DNA of 64,000 nt. Source: Paragordius varius (lineage: Eukaryota > Nematomorpha). How positions within the stretch are numbered: position 1 is the first letter of the stretch; each line of letters starts with the position of its first letter. Shown here piece after piece: positions 21,899 to 33,530 of the stretch. The stretch lies in assembly GCA_964247055.1 (NCBI GenBank), contig OZ176060.1, positions 496,001 to 560,000 of the forward strand. Direction: 5' to 3'. The translations under genes and the position numbers were made by a program. The notes below the pieces were generated by a model. The model did not search any database, was not told the DNA's origin, and saw nothing but the letters and a program-made list of their open reading frames with translations.

Positions 21899-23028
21899 AT
21901 TTCGGCGATTCGACTTACAAACTTTGGTATGATCTTGATACCAAGCTTTATAAAGTTGAACTCAAAAATCAACAGGAAACGTCTATTGATAATCCATATA
22001 AACCGACCTCCTTTTTTTAATTTATTGGAAAATGAAGACTTCACAAATGATGATTTACGGAGAATTCTGAACGCTTCTTTCCATAACCTTTGTTATTTAA
22101 GGGAAAATAAAATCGGAAATCTACAAAAGAATAAGAAGATGAAAATAAGAATGTTACCAAAACCAACAAAGATACCCTAGTTATTGATTTGGTAGGAGAA
22201 CAGACAGAACCTTTAGTCTCTGAAAAAATCACCAAAAAATGTAAAAGATATATGATCGGTATCTTTAAACATTGATTCCAGTGACATAACTTGAATGATA
22301 TTAACAAGCTATTTGATGATAGTAACAAAACAAAACCTATCATATCTTTAAACTTTTTAGGGTAATAATTTTCGATGTATTCAATGTGATGAGATTTATA
22401 AGGATAAAAGCGGCTTGACCAAACATATTTGTTCGGTTCATGAACAAGTTAAATATCCGTGCAAAATTTGTTCGAGAATATTTTCTAACAAAGGCAATCT
22501 TTCTAGGCACATTAGTCGGTTCATGAGAAAATTAAACATGAATGTCTGATTTGTAAAAAAGAATTTACCCGAAAAGGAGATGTTGCAAGACACATTCAAT
22601 CTGTTCATGAAAAAAATACATATAACTGTATTTGTAAAAAGGAATATACTCAAAAAGGCAATCTCGCTAGGCACATATATTCATTTCGTGAGAAAATTAA
22701 ACATGAATGTGCGATTTGCAAAAAAGAATTTAATAATGTCATCATGCAACACACATTCAATCTGTTCATGAACAAGTTATGTATCCTTGTCCGATTTGTA
22801 ATAAAGATTTTTATCGAAAAAGCTATCTTACCAAACACCTTCAATCTGTTCATGAAAAAACTAAACATGATTATCCCATATGTAAATCGGAATTTTCTAA
22901 TAAAACCAATCTTGCATCGCACATTCATTCTGTTCACGGGAAAATTAATGATCAATTCAAGGATATGTAAAATGGAATATACCGAAAAATACAATCTTAC
23001 CAAGCATATTAAAAATGTACATAGTTGA
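21899..23028 (+). pseudogene. C2H2 zinc-finger gene, exon 2, copy C (long, damaged)
   Basis: Begins D-F-G-D-S-T-Y-K-L-W-Y-D-L-D after TTTTTCTAG; the Trp-Cys of the family is Trp-Tyr here. A T-run change near 22015 shifts frame. The PLDLSL segment is shortened. The finger region is the longest in the window, with traces of about eight fingers from 22380 to 23020: C-I-Q-C, C-K-I-C, C-L-I-C, C-I-C (one residue short), C-A-I-C, C-P-I-C-N-K-D-F, Y-P-I-C and a last one ending H-I-K-N-V-H-S. At least five frameshifts and several lost Cys or His residues show decay after finger expansion. It mirrors copy D but has more fingers. Confidence 0.82.
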
Positions 23029-23734
23029 ATATCATTTGTAAATAATATATTAGCCGCTTCGATCCTTTTTAAAAATAAATATTTTTTATTTTAATTCAGA
23101 CGCTTTTCACACTTTTTTGATTTTGTTAGATCATAAGATATTTGGCATGCTATTTGATTGGTCGATTCTGAAGTTTATTTTAATTGGCATTTTTAAAGCA
23201 AATATAATTTAAAATACTTTATTGTTGACCAATTAGCAATACTCACACCGTTTGTTGTTTTTTACTCACACATAACTGTATAACCGATTGACCCAAAATA
23301 ATGTGAAGTTAACAATCAAATGGTTATATTGTATATACCCTAAGTTTTCCATATAACAAATAGGCTCTAGGGTTTAATCGATGTACCACGCTTTTTTATT
23401 GTAATTCTCAGCTTAGATCATTCAGAAGATTAAGTTCACTCGTTTTAAAAAACCGTTAAGCACTAAGAAACTAAAACTATAAAGTATTTGCAAATTAAAC
23501 TTTAAAAATTATGTAAATTAAATAATTTAAAATCTTTAGCCACAAAGGTATATTTTATTCTAAAAGAATAGCATATTACACAAACTTATATATAAAATTC
23601 GTTAAGTTAACAAAAAAATAATATATTTACCTAAGATAATATTAAGGTGATTATTTGTAAATAAACATAGAAATATGAAATTAAAAAATAAAATGACAAC
23701 CCAAATATAATCCGACCTAATAATACCCCATAGA
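23029..23734. other. 3' flank of copy C
   Basis: It contains the conserved 3' flank motif near 23150 (GCTATTTGATTGGTCGATTC) and a K block at 23225-23470. No gene is seen. Confidence 0.5.
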
Positions 23735-23965
23735 TAATTACAATTATACGGATAACGTATAGTATAAATAGAAATTTTTTTCAAAACCGCTGTACTTTTT
23801 TAAACATTTTTTTTACAACTCTTTGTTTCGAAATTTAGATATGGAAATTGGTAATGCAATAAATTATGTATTTACAACTAAAAAAACTTATTATTAAATT
23901 GAGATTTAAAAAATATGATTGTCTATAAAAAATATTTTTTATAAATAATTCAATTATATATGAAA
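23735..23965. mobile_element. Tc1/mariner-type MITE (family M1), degraded
   Basis: Left remnant ACAATTATACGGATAACGTA; right end eroded. Mirror counterpart of 17472-17707. Confidence 0.5.
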
Positions 23966-24974
23966 AGATGTAAAAATAAATAATATATTTGCAATCAAAA
24001 CGCTTGAGTTCTATTGTCTATAAACCGAATATTTAGATAATATTTATTATCCATGTTAACAAATGAATTAACCTGATTCTATAGATAGATGGCACGTATA
24101 TAAGTCAACTTTTTAATTTTCAAAGTTAAATATTTTAATTTTATTCTTTTTTCTATTAGCTTATTTGAGGGAATATTTACACTTTCGATTCTTCTTTAAA
24201 TTATATTCACAGTTTATTTAATAATAATGTGATCAAGCTAGATTTAATCTTCTTTAGTAATATCACAATTGAATTATAATTAATTTTCGGCTATCATTGG
24301 ATTTAATATAATAAAACATTTTTAAATAGCATGTAAATATATTAATCATTTACTAAAATAAATATATTAAAAAATATTATAATTTATTATGGAAATTATA
24401 TTATGCCAGAATCGTTAAAATACCCCCAGATCTTGGGATCGTATTGTTTTTTAATAAAATTATATGTCCCGCATAATAGTGTTTAAAATATTAATTATCA
24501 TTGATCGGATATTTGTTGAATTCATATTTTATAAATTAAAAATTAATATTTACAGTCAAAACATAAATATAATAAAATTTTAAAAGACAACCAGATTTTT
24601 TCGAATACAATTCCTCTATACGCTCTTTAATAACAATTATATAACATAGAATTGATTATTTTATATTTCACATGACATTTAAAACAATTATTTTACAAAA
24701 ATCAAGATTTTGTTAGAGTTTATAGCATACCAAAATAATTATTCTTTTCGGTCAGGTAATTTATCGGTCAATTAACATTTTACATATCATTTTCTGCATT
24801 CCTAGTGAGTTTTGTTTAAATTAAATAAAGTTTATTATACATAACAATACTAAACATAAAAAGATGGCTTCTACATTACTTTAGCTTTATATTTGAAGTA
24901 AATCTAATATTTACAAATAAAAATAAAATAATTAAATATTATATATTTCTAAAAATATTTATTAATATAAATAC

Positions 24975-25070
24975 CCATTTTTTAATTAAATTTAAATATA
25001 TTTTTTTCGATTAATAAAAAGTAGACAATTAAAAAAAACCGTTAAGAAATGAAATCGCCTGTAGTTTCAT
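24975..25070 (-). other. Leader exon without a partner (orphan 1)
   Basis: On the minus strand ATGAAACTACAGGCGATTTC, loop, TTAATTGTCTAC, then AAAAAATGG followed by GTATTTAT. All leader features and the donor are kept, but no zinc-finger exon 2 follows on this strand within several kb. The upstream flank (25290-25400, AACAGTTAATTATTTTTAAT) matches that of the copy E leader at 59560-59640. Confidence 0.55.
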
Positions 25071-25419
25071 TTTATATTTTATTTTTTTGTTTTCAATTAA
25101 TTTATTTTAAAATATTTACAATGAAATAATATATATATTTTAACTAATAAATACCATACATTAATTGATATTTAAAAAACTTGCAAAAATTAAGTTATTT
25201 TTTTTATAAATTTTACATATAGTTAATTTATTAAAAAAATATATTTCAGTTAAAAAATATTTATATCAATTATATTTAATCAATAAAAAATTTGTCTTGA
25301 ATCATTTTTGCGAATTATGATATCATACCTTTTAAGAAACAGTTAATTATTTTTAATGACAAAAAAGCCAGAAAAATGGGCATATTTAGAGTTTATTTCT
25401 TTAATCAATAATTCAAATG

Positions 25420-25660
25420 ATTGCTTTATAACTGGTGGAATTCATAATATCGAACATAACCTCATAAAATCTTGGTTAACTGATATTCCTGAGACAATTT
25501 TACAATTTTTTTCTTAATAGGTCCATCTAAAGAATGAGATATAATTGTCGTTTTTTTAAGTAAAATACCTTATCAAATTTTTACCGCATATATATTTCTA
25601 ATGAGGCTCGTCGCAATTTTGGAGTTTCAGCCTGCAAAGCCATTTGTGTTCACTTCCCTG
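25420..25660 (-). mobile_element. hAT-like MITE, subfamily 2
   Basis: On the minus strand it starts CAGGGAAGTGAACACAAATG then GCTTTGCAGG, and ends near AATTATGAATTCCACCAG. Related to 12280 and 59982. Confidence 0.6.
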
Positions 25661-25889
25661 TTTAAACTACTAATTGATTTTACTTTATTAAAACGGTCTT
25701 TTTGATAATATGAGATTTTTTTACGAAGCCAATAAATTGTAAACGTTTTCAGCAAGTAAGTCTAAAAAACTATAGTTTATATTATAAAACATAGTAAAAA
25801 ATAATTATAATCTTATAAAATGAAAAGGGGAAATTTATATTTAAAAGATTATTTTTTTATTTTATAAAATTTAATTCTAATAATTTTTA

Positions 25890-26950
25890 AGAGTTCATAT
25901 TGTATTATTAGTTTAGATGACTAAATTATTAGAAATTTTTTTATATTTAGCCAAAAATTAATTTATCTGAGGTGACTTAAACCCACTGATCGGTAATAGA
26001 TTAGTAATATAATTATGATTATAATCTTATGCTATAAACTTTAGAAAAGTAAAATAGGGTAAATATCTATACCATGCAAACAATAAATATAACACAGTTA
26101 ATTTATTTTTACACCTATTAATTTCTATTCTGACAATAATATATTAATAATATGCCATCTGTTTAATTAAAGTAAGGGTAATATACGGCTTTGCTATTTT
26201 TAATTTAAAATACATGCTAAATTTTGGATTTTATAGGTTTGTTTGTTATTTGATAAAAAATTGTCCGAATCTGTTCCTCGTTTTTAATTTTATTTTATGG
26301 ATAGGGTATAAAAACGCTTTAAGATATTAAAAACTTTTTTTATATTATACAATAGTGATAACATTTTGAAAGGTTTATTTTAATTAAGTTTGTTTGCTTT
26401 AAAATTTTCGGGATTCTAAAAAAATTTATATTGTACTTGAGGGCAAACAGATTTTTTAATCGTTCTGAGGTATAATGTTTAGTATCATCGAATTATTTAG
26501 AAAAAGTAAATATCCTAAAACACTTTTATACTCTTTCCATCATACCTTCTAAATAGTATAAAGTATGCTTCAACAAAATTTTGCTAAAATTAGATTTTAA
26601 ACAATTTTATTATCAAAATTTAATATATATCTAAAATTTTTATCGCGCAATCTCGGCTTTTTTTTTTAAAAAAACTAGTCTTAGAGTGAAAAAATTGGGG
26701 CTCAAATCCTACAGAAAAAAAATAATTTATTAAAAATCTTGTTTTGCCTTTACATATAGTGTATAATATATATTAGTGATATTTTTTGGAAAAAGGCATC
26801 TAACTTTCACCATAAAAATATTACAAAATGTGCTCATATTTTGCCATTTTCTGATATAGATCACTCAAAAGTGTAAATAACTTTCTGATATTAATCGTAA
26901 GGGCTTAAACCATAAGCATGATAATCATGATATAATTCCTAGAATATAAA
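25890..26950 (-). repeat. R1 module
   Basis: A recurring module of about 1 kb (also 29215-30520, 36550-37490, 40600-41240, 43012-43340, 60380-61123, part at 39040-39300). On the minus strand it holds a TTAATTAAACAGATGGCAT motif (here at about 26155) and a GTCACCTCAGATAAATT motif (about 25960). It forms an inverted pair with 29215-30520. No conserved protein is seen. Confidence 0.65.
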
Positions 26951-28854
26951 CAGGTTATTTTTTCCTACTTGTTAATTACGGATTCAGTTTAATATAATTT
27001 TAGTATACTTTTTAATTTTTTAATTATATTTATGGTTTTTAGGCAAAAATCTAATTTTAGATTAATAAAACATTATGTATGGATATAATAGTAAAAGTAC
27101 CCAAAATTATTCAATAAATTTTACCATTTTAAAAGTTAAATAATATCCACATTTACCTAAAATATATTTTCGCCTAATCATAACTGTATTATATACTAAA
27201 AGATAATTTTATATATTAAATATAAAGAGAACAATAAGCATCTATTTGAATTACACGGACAAACAATATACTTTTTTAAAGATATTCATAATTTTTTAAA
27301 CCTTATTTTTCCTTATATAAATTATTAAATTGGCAACCGTATATATATAATTAATTGTGTTACCAATATACATCTCTATTTTCAACTTTATAGTTTTAAA
27401 TAATGAGTTTTTTTATATCAAGTTTATAATTACATAGGACCTCTTTTGCAACATCTAATGTTTTTGTGTTTATCCTAATAATTCCAAATTTAACTGTAAT
27501 TTTATTATTAATTTTTTAACTAAGGAGTGTAATTATATCTGTCCCTCTTAATTGTCTGTTTTTGACTCCACCATATTATATGATAAAATCGGATATATAT
27601 ATTTACTTAAGGTTATATTGTGTCAAATTATTATCACCCGAAATATATACATAATAAAATAATTTCCTTCTCATTATGTTAATTTTGTACGAGTTTCTCC
27701 TTTCAGCTGTTAGATTGTTATATTTCAATGCACAATTTAAATCAAATTTTTATAAATCCATATTGCTATGGTACTATAATGATAACTAGTGTAAGAAAGT
27801 AATCGAATGTCATTTAATATTTATATCCCTTAGATTTCCATAACATAAGTTATACAAAAATCGAGTTTTAAGTTTGGCCTTCTTAATACAACAATAATAT
27901 ATTTTTAACTTCTCATCCTCTTAATTTATATTCATATTATTAGAGATAGTAAACTAAAGGGTAAGGACTTCTAATGTAACAAAAAAGTTACCAAGTTATA
28001 ACCAATAAAAGATAAATCTCCCTAAAACATATACCAGAAGTGTTGCAAATTAAATACCATTACACGCTAATAAATTAAAATTAAAATTGGTTAGAAAACA
28101 TAAATGTCATAAACTAATGGGCAAAAATAAAATTGGCTATATAAAATGCAACATTTTAATAATATCTAATAACACCACATACATATGAAAGAATCCTTAG
28201 ACTAATGGTTTAAGTATTTTTTTAATTATAGGTTCTAACAACTCATGTTTCATATGCCAATAATTATATTTATAAAATATATTAAGCATAGAATTCAAGT
28301 CATAGATTAACAAGTTGATAAAATTTTATAAAATAACTAAACAGCCGAAATGTTAAAAAATTAAATACACGCTCTATACAAAATGATGTAAGAAGATTTT
28401 ATAATTTAACTTTAAGCGACTGTATCTTATTTTTTTAAATAATAAAAAATATTGACTATTCACACAAAGTAAAAAAAGATATATTTTCTTCAAATATCAC
28501 ACTATGTTACAAATTCCACCCTAAAATGCGCAGATGTATTTTACGTAGAGTAAATTATAAAATAATGTATAGGTAAATTAAATTTGGTCAAAAATTTGAC
28601 TTCTTCTAGTTGAAGTTGAGAATTAGTTCAGTGTAAGGTCAACGGTTATTACATCTCAAATTAAATAAATTTATTACATCAAATAAATATATACAAATTT
28701 TTACCTAAAAAGATGTATTCGTTTTTATGGTTTTATGATGATCTTTGATAAAATATTTTTTGATCAAAATATTAATTAATGATATAACATTCAGTTATGA
28801 ATATATTGATATGCCATCTATTATTATTATGTATATAAACCTATTTTAGTGAAT
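26951..28854. other. AT-rich spacer with one MITE
   Basis: Apart from the M1 MITE at 27240-27496 I see no gene. The stretch is the spacer between the inverted R1 modules. Confidence 0.45.
27240..27496. mobile_element. Tc1/mariner-type MITE (family M1), degraded
   Basis: Left end GAATTACACGGACAAACAAT; middle AATTAATTGTGTTACCAATA typical of the family; right end CCAAATTTAACTG. Confidence 0.6.
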
Positions 28855-29050
28855 ATAAATTATCCTGAAAAAACCACCAAAAATAGAAAGAATAATCGAT
28901 TTCGAACAAAAATGTACTCATATGGCAAAAATGAGATTAATATTGATAATAATTTTAATACAAAGCCTAAAAAAATGATATTATAGCGTAAAAAAAAGAT
29001 CTGAATGTATACAATATAATAAAATATATAAATTTGTTTAAAAACCATAA
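28855..29050 (+). pseudogene. Zinc-finger family remnant H
   Basis: The plus strand shows L-K-K-P-P-K-I, then N-I-D-N-N-F-N-T-K-P, and E-C-I-Q-Y-N-K-I-Y-K-F, a worn match to the family's S-L-K-K-S-P-K linker and first finger C-I-Q-C-D-K-I-Y-K. Too decayed for any product. Its presence inside the R1 inverted repeat shows the family once extended through this gene-poor stretch. Confidence 0.55.
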
Positions 29051-29181
29051 ATATATTTAATGAATTCAGTCAAAATTTAATTTATTAATATAAAGAATCG
29101 TGTCTAATTAATAATAGGTTTATAATACTTTAATTCACTGCGCTTGAATTCAAGAAGTATAAAAAAATAACTTGATGACAA

Positions 29182-29208
29182 ATATATATATATATATATA
29201 TATATATT
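29182..29208. repeat. (TA)n microsatellite
   Basis: Uninterrupted AT dinucleotide run. Confidence 0.9.
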
Positions 29209-29214
29209 CTCACA

Positions 29215-30520
29215 GGAAAATGTATTAAGATTATCATGAGGCTTCTTATGGTTTTGGCCCTTACTGATTTAATAAAGTTATTTACAGATTATCAGAAAAT
29301 GGCAGAATTTGCCCACATTTCTTAAATAAGAATTTTATAGTAGAAGCTAACTGCTTATTCAAAAAATATTGTTAACAAGTGTAGTTATTGATAATAACTC
29401 AATGTCTCACAAATCAAATGTAATATATATACTCTGAAAAAATGTATTATGATTTTCATGGTGCTTCTTTTGGTTTTGGGCCTTACGAGTAATATAAGAA
29501 AGTTATTTAAAGTTTTGTGGTGAGTGTTCTATCAGAAAATAACACAATTTGTGCACATTTTTTTTGTAATAAACTTTTTTTAGTGAAAGTTAAATGCCTT
29601 ATTTTAAAAGGTATTACTAAAATATATCATATCCTACATATGTAAATCAAAACAATATTTTCAAAAAAACTTTAAATTTTTTAGATATGAGATCCAAAAG
29701 TCCCAAATTTTTTCGTTCTTCTAAAATGGGTGAGTGCTTTTGAAATAAACGCAAAAATGGCGAGATTGCGCTATAATATTTTTTAATATAAAATTTTGAT
29801 ACCAAAAAAATCCAATTTTTGGCGAAATTTTGTGGAAACGTATTTCATAATATTTTTGAGGTATGATGGAAACATTAAAATTTAAAATATTATAAAAACA
29901 CTTTTTCTACCTAATTCGCTGATAATAAACATTTCTATCACCTGACAACTTTGATTGTAAAATCTGTTTTTTTTAAGTTATAAAAATTTATTTAGAATCC
30001 CAAAAATTTGCAAGCAAACAAACCTCTATAATTAAAATTTTAAAGCATGTTTTTAACTAATGAATAATATATAAAAAGTTTTTAATATAAAGAGTTTTAA
30101 TACCCTTTCCATAATATTAATTTAAAAAACGAGACATAATTTTCGAACAAATTTTTTTCAAATTAACAAACCTATAAAAAAATTTAGCATGTATATTAAT
30201 TGAAAATAGGAGAGCCATATAATTAATTAAACAGGTGGCATATTTCAAATTATGAAAGTATTCTGAATATAATAGAGGTTAAAATAAGGTAACAGATGTT
30301 TAAAAAACACCTATTATTTGCAAGGTATAAATATTCACCTTTTTTTACTTTTATCAAGTTATTAATTTTTATCCTATATATATTACTAAACTATTACCGA
30401 TATGTGTGTTTAAGTCACCGATATATAAATTTTTGGCTAAATATAAATAATTTCTAATAATTTAATCATCAAAACTAATTCAAATGTTTCAAAAACCAAC
30501 TAAGAAGACTAACTCGAATC
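29215..30520 (+). repeat. R1 module
   Basis: Inverted partner of 25890-26950. It includes ATTAATTAAACAGGTGGCAT near 30211 and a degraded GTCACC motif near 30412. A partial direct duplication lies inside it: 29215-29345 resembles 29430-29570 (ATTATCAGAAAATGGCAGAA against CTATCAGAAAATAACACAAT). Confidence 0.65.
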
Positions 30521-30714
30521 AAACTAGCCTCTTTAAATAAATCAAAAATTTGAAAAATTATGTTGAATTCAGCTTTTTATTGCTTTTATAACACTAGACA
30601 ACAAATTTTAACTTATACTGCCATTCTTGCAAATTTAAAATTTATTTCATTAAAGTACATAATTAGTATATTTGAAAAGAGAATTGCTTTAGCAATCAAT
30701 ATTTTTTTGATATT

Positions 30715-31010
30715 AGGTTTATCGATAATTTTTGGCCCCGATTTAACATTAAACTCGAAATTTCAAAAATTTAAAGTTTTAGATATGAAGCCATGTATTA
30801 TATATCATTCGAAAGCAAAAAACTGCATCTTTTAAATGGTAGTAAGTCATTTAAATCAATCGGATGTAAAAGTTATTTGGATTTTAATGGTCGAAATTTT
30901 CAATCCTTAAATAAGTCAGGAATTTTTACAGACAAACTAATTTGAAAATCATATAAATTATTTTATTATAATTATTAGGGTTATATTAATGTTTAATTGT
31001 AAAAAAATGT
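30715..31010. repeat. R2 repeat
   Basis: Direct match to 50855-51130, with CCCCGATTTAACATTAAACT and AGCCATGTATTATATATCAT-type landmarks. Open frames differ between the copies, so it is probably non-coding or long dead. Confidence 0.6.
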
Positions 31011-31388
31011 TTGAAAATGCTTTTGGTTTGCTTTTTTAATACAAATTATTAATATCAAAATTATTTAGCGCATACTAAAATGCATAGTTATAACTGTAAA
31101 TTTATTACATAATGGCGATAAAAGATCAAAAATACCTTAAACTTTGTTTTTATCTTAAAAATTTCGAAATTATCAGCATTGTAAAGAAAATAAATTAATA
31201 TTGATGAGATGGTAGTTTTTAAAAAACAAAAAACTTAAAAATGGCTGTTTTGAGTGACATAAAAGCAATAAAAAATGTTTTAATCAAAAAAACTTTCTTG
31301 TGTTATCTTTTTTGGACATTCATCTCCATCTAAACAAAGTTTGAGCTATTTTCATCCATTAGTTTTAAAAATATAATAATTAAAAAAA

Positions 31389-31424
31389 TGCTCTCGCTTC
31401 GCGCGTTTGTCGCTCTGTGTGTCC
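31389..31424. other. Small GC-rich island
   Basis: TGCTCTCGCTTCGCGCGTTT then GTCGCTCTGTGTGTCC stands out in very AT-rich DNA. No match to a recognised feature. Confidence 0.4.
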
Positions 31425-31667
31425 AATATTAACTGTCGATGTAATACATATTAGTATACATTTTATAGAGTTTTTAATACTCTTTCGAATGATATATTAC
31501 AAATGGGCATTACTTGTATATTTTCAAAGAAAAACATTTTTTGGTAAAATTTTGATAAAGAGGGCGCATAATCTTAAATATCAAAATTTCATATTTACTG
31601 TTAAAATGATATTAAATATCAAAAAATGCAAAAAACTCGAGTGGCAGAAAAATTTGTTGTCTAGTGT

Positions 31668-31719
31668 AATAAAAAGCAGACAAATAAAAAAACTGTTAAA
31701 AAATCGTCTGTCCTTTCAT
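31668..31719 (-). other. Partial leader exon (orphan 2)
   Basis: On the minus strand ATGAAAGGACAGACGATTTT, TTAACAGTTTTTTTATTTGT and CTGCTTTTTATTA match the leader, then the sequence diverges before the ATGG donor. The TTTTAAACCATAAAA upstream segment is also present. Truncated. Confidence 0.5.
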
Positions 31720-32631
31720 TTTATATTTAAATTGAAGTTTTTTCAATTTTATGGTTTAAAAATATTATATTTTAAATTTATTTAAATTAAAATTATCTTA
31801 TTTAATTTTTTACATAAAATTTTATTGAATAATTTGATAAATAGATTACTTTTTTTTGCTAATTGTCAATCATTTATTGACCTAAAGATTTTTTTATAAA
31901 TATTTAAATAATACAAAGTATTATATAAAATATTTCTTAATTGGAATCGCAAAAAAGAGGGTATGATATGTTATTATCATGATTAAATAAATACCGCCCT
32001 TTTATTAAAAAAAATATTTTATTTTTCAAATACTTAAAGTTTTCAGGCAACAAAATTTTAAGGTCAGAGAATTTCGGCTGATTTTGAATAAATTAAAATT
32101 TAATAAAATTAATAATATTGAGAAAATATTTTTAAATATAATCAAATTATATATTATTTACAATAAATTATCATATATATTTTGGTATATACAGTAAAAA
32201 ATATAGATATTCAAACAAAACTTCAATACAAAAATTTTTTGGAAAAATTTACCATACTTTTTCAAAATAGCATTATAAACTAAATATGTTTTTATGATAA
32301 ATTATGTTCGGTTAGACATTTCAATTACCTCAGAATTTGTATAAAAGTTAGAATGGGTATACACAATTTATATTTAACTTAAATTATAAGGCGACAATAT
32401 AATCCAAATATTGATGGATACTTTTAGCTTCATTGAATTAGGGAAAAAGTGGTTTATAATATCTTAGAGCCTAAGCCACATCATGCTTCAAAATAGAAAA
32501 AAGTAAGCCTCAAGTAATTTTTATTAGAATTAATTGTTACACAGAGTATAATTATTTTCGAAAGAATTATTTTAATGCTATAATCACTGAGATGTCCAAC
32601 TTTAATAGCTTCGAGCACCGCATTGAAAATA
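31720..32631. other. AT-rich stretch without a gene
   Basis: Apart from leader-flank similarity at its left side (to about 31780) and parallels near 31930-31990 to the flank of other leaders, nothing is recognised. Confidence 0.4.
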
Positions 32632-32657
32632 ATATATATATATATATATATATATGG
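32632..32657. repeat. (TA)n microsatellite
   Basis: Uninterrupted AT dinucleotide run. Confidence 0.9.
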
Positions 32658-32667
32658 GAATTCAAGA

Positions 32668-33023
32668 ATATTAGTTTTTAAACATAAGGCTAATGCAAGC
32701 ACAATATAATGATTTTTCTTGTTCTTTACCAATAGGATATAGACTTATTCATATTTTTTTAACAAATATCAATTTTACTGCGAATTTTTATAAGTATTTT
32801 CTGCAAATTATGGATTCCTAAATCATTCGCAGCCGCACATTTTGCATGGTGGTTTTCAAATATAAGGCTCTAAATACAAGTACAATATTATGATTTTTCT
32901 TGTTCTTTACCAATAGGATAGACTTATTCATATTTTTTAGCAAATATCAATTTTACTGGGATTTTATAAGCGTTTTCTGCAAATTATGGATTCCTTTATC
33001 ATTCGCATGTGGGAACAGCCCTG
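32668..33023 (+). mobile_element. hAT-like MITE right half, duplicated in tandem
   Basis: Two direct copies (about 32668-32829 and 32854-33023) of the right half of hAT-like MITE subfamily 1, each with TTCTTGTTCTTTACCAATAG and GCAAATTATGGATTCC. Only the second reaches the terminal ACAGCCCTG. The left ends are missing. Confidence 0.6.
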
Positions 33024-33029
33024 ATCTCA

Positions 33030-33530
33030 AATACATTAATTATTTTTGGCAAATCTCGGCGGACGAACATGTAGTGTTAAAGATACAATTCAAGATACTC
33101 TTAAAATGCAAGGTATATTTAATTTATAACAGTTGTTAAAATCCGTAAGATAACGATAAAGGAAAATTAAATAGAATAAATGAAAGTAATAGAAATTATA
33201 AACGATATGTGAAACCCTTCGTCAATAGTAATCGCAAACTAGTTGTTATTACAAAACATAACCAATCCGTTATTCACCATATATTTAATTTAGTTGCGAT
33301 CGAAATGGTTTTATGATATATACTATATAGGCAAAAATTTATATTTTCTTATTTATGAGAAAAGCTAAGAGTCAGCACGAACAGAATTTTAAACATATGA
33401 GGTATAATCTTATCGGTAAAAGTGTTATATTATATATTTATTAAATTAATAATATTAATAATTGATACAAGTTAAATAAAATTGTTTCATTAACCCTCTA
33501 TAGTAAGTTTATAAATATTATAATATATGG
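33030..33530 (+). repeat. U module
   Basis: Begins with AATCTCGGCGGACGAACATG and contains GTGAAACCCTTCGTCAATAG, TAACCAATCCGTTATTCA and AGAAAAGCTAAGAGTCAGCA. Found inverted at 39830-40300 and, less complete, direct at 38740-39012 and 61400-61660. The extended inverted pair reaches about 33990 and back to 39380. The frames are not conserved between copies, so I treat it as a repeat, not a gene. Confidence 0.7.

Larger units (their letters stand above)
20970..24200. repeat. Palindrome P1, right arm
   Basis: Inverted partner of 17200-20560, separated from it by about 400 bp that carries the copy C leader. It contains intron and exon 2 of copy C, a K block and an M1 MITE in mirror order. Confidence 0.8.

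Noticed and set aside
22744-23028. Separate 94- and 63-codon genes at the end of copy C
   Set aside because: They are alternative frames of the same decayed finger array.
29182-29208. TA runs and clustered repeats as a CRISPR array
   Set aside because: Simple dinucleotide repeats with no spacers, in a eukaryotic context.
31417-31785. 122-codon open frame as a gene
   Set aside because: It reads antisense through the partial leader exon and its AT-rich flank and has no conserved counterpart in other leader copies.
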